From positions 30,683 through 94,682 of the forward strand of contig NZ_JADMKV010000008.1 of assembly GCF_015476545.1 (NCBI RefSeq): a stretch of DNA of 64,000 nt, read 5' to 3'. The notes under the pieces are model-generated. The model was not told where the DNA came from and did no database searches. It worked only from the letters and a program-made list of their open reading frames with translations. Shown here piece by piece: positions 63,807 to 64,000 of this stretch. The first letter of the stretch is position 1. Each line of letters begins with the position of its first letter. Both the position numbers and the translations under genes were made by a program. The stretch comes from Methylobacter sp. BlB1 (GTDB lineage Bacteria; Pseudomonadota; Gammaproteobacteria; Methylococcales; Methylomonadaceae).

Positions 63807-63922
63807 ATCATGCCTAACGGATTGCGAGAGTGGCGTTATACACCTGCGATTTCAATTTTATATACACCTGAGAAAGTGGCTACTTATAGCTAGCGTCATT
63901 ACGCATCAAAAGGAGATTGTGA

Positions 63923-64000
63923 ATGTATCAATGCAGTTTTGAATTTGAACCGCCCCGGTTTTCTCGGAGGCTCCAACTTATGAGAAAATGGGGCTATGAC
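63923..64000 (+). CDS. Start of an unidentified gene, cut by the window end
   Basis: The ATG at 63923 follows AAAAGGAGA by about 7 nt, a strong ribosome-binding site. Twenty-six codons are open to the window edge, reading MYQCSFEFEPPRFSRRLQ and then LMRKWGYD. No family is recognised. Its place beside an integrase remnant suggests accessory content. Confidence 0.55.
   Translation, partial: MYQCSFEFEPPRFSRRLQLMRKWGYD

Overview
This window reads as a chromosome segment of a gammaproteobacterium. Core gene orders are the gammaproteobacterial ones: rpsB-tsf-pyrH-frr-uppS-cdsA-dxr-rseP, initiator tRNA-rimP-nusA-infB-rbfA-truB-rpsO-pnp, nrdR-ribD-ribE-ribBA-ribH-nusB-thiL-pgpA, and truA/trpF-accD-folC-dedD-cvpA-purF-metZ. 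A cytochrome P460-family protein and the general look of the proteins suggest a methanotroph-like member (order Methylococcales). That placement is inference; no methane-oxidation gene lies in the window.

Layout. 1-170 holds two inverted palindromic repeats and an 18-G homopolymer behind rseP. 171-7476 (minus) is the translation, nucleotide, envelope-lipid and isoprenoid cluster from rpsB to rseP. 7776-11176 (plus) is map-glnD, followed by a convergent PilZ-like gene and a UbiH-type hydroxylase. 13555-20864 (plus) is an oversized glutamate synthase large subunit followed by a CysJ-type diflavin reductase, with no gltD in sight. 20941-26057 (minus) carries zapE, a small CxxC protein, a TetR regulator, pgsA, uvrC and a family-5-like uracil-DNA glycosylase. 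26111-34925 (minus) is the pnp to initiator-tRNA transcription/translation block. 34977-40860 (minus) is pgpA to nrdR, including riboflavin synthesis. 41038-42473 (plus) is an aldolase-like gene, a glutaredoxin and a thioesterase. 42542-53670 (minus) runs metZ, purF, cvpA, dedD, folC, accD, trpA, trpB, trpF, a DUF2231 protein with a histidine-rich tail, and truA. 53730-60541 (minus) has an L,D-transpeptidase, an MFS carrier, rlmD, a YdbL/YdbH pair and cysM. hemF follows on plus, then a P460-family cytochrome and a small heat-shock protein on minus. The last kilobase is accessory: a broken integron-type integrase interrupted by a small palindromic element, then the start of an unidentified gene cut by the window edge.

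Most of the window is housekeeping. The best candidate for something undescribed is the gltB-like/cysJ-like pair. The GOGAT large subunit has about 200 extra C-terminal residues, an expanded centre and an altered Fe-S cysteine spacing, and the usual GltD partner is replaced by an NADPH diflavin reductase. Other points worth a second look are the covarying tandem hairpins between nusB and thiL, a RibBA whose GTP cyclohydrolase half lacks its zinc cysteines, the His-rich DUF2231 protein, a YdbH-YdbL operon without ynbE, tandem terminators between the initiator tRNA and rimP, and the integrase remnant.

No CRISPR array, rRNA, prophage or intact insertion sequence was seen. Promoters and terminators were judged by eye only.
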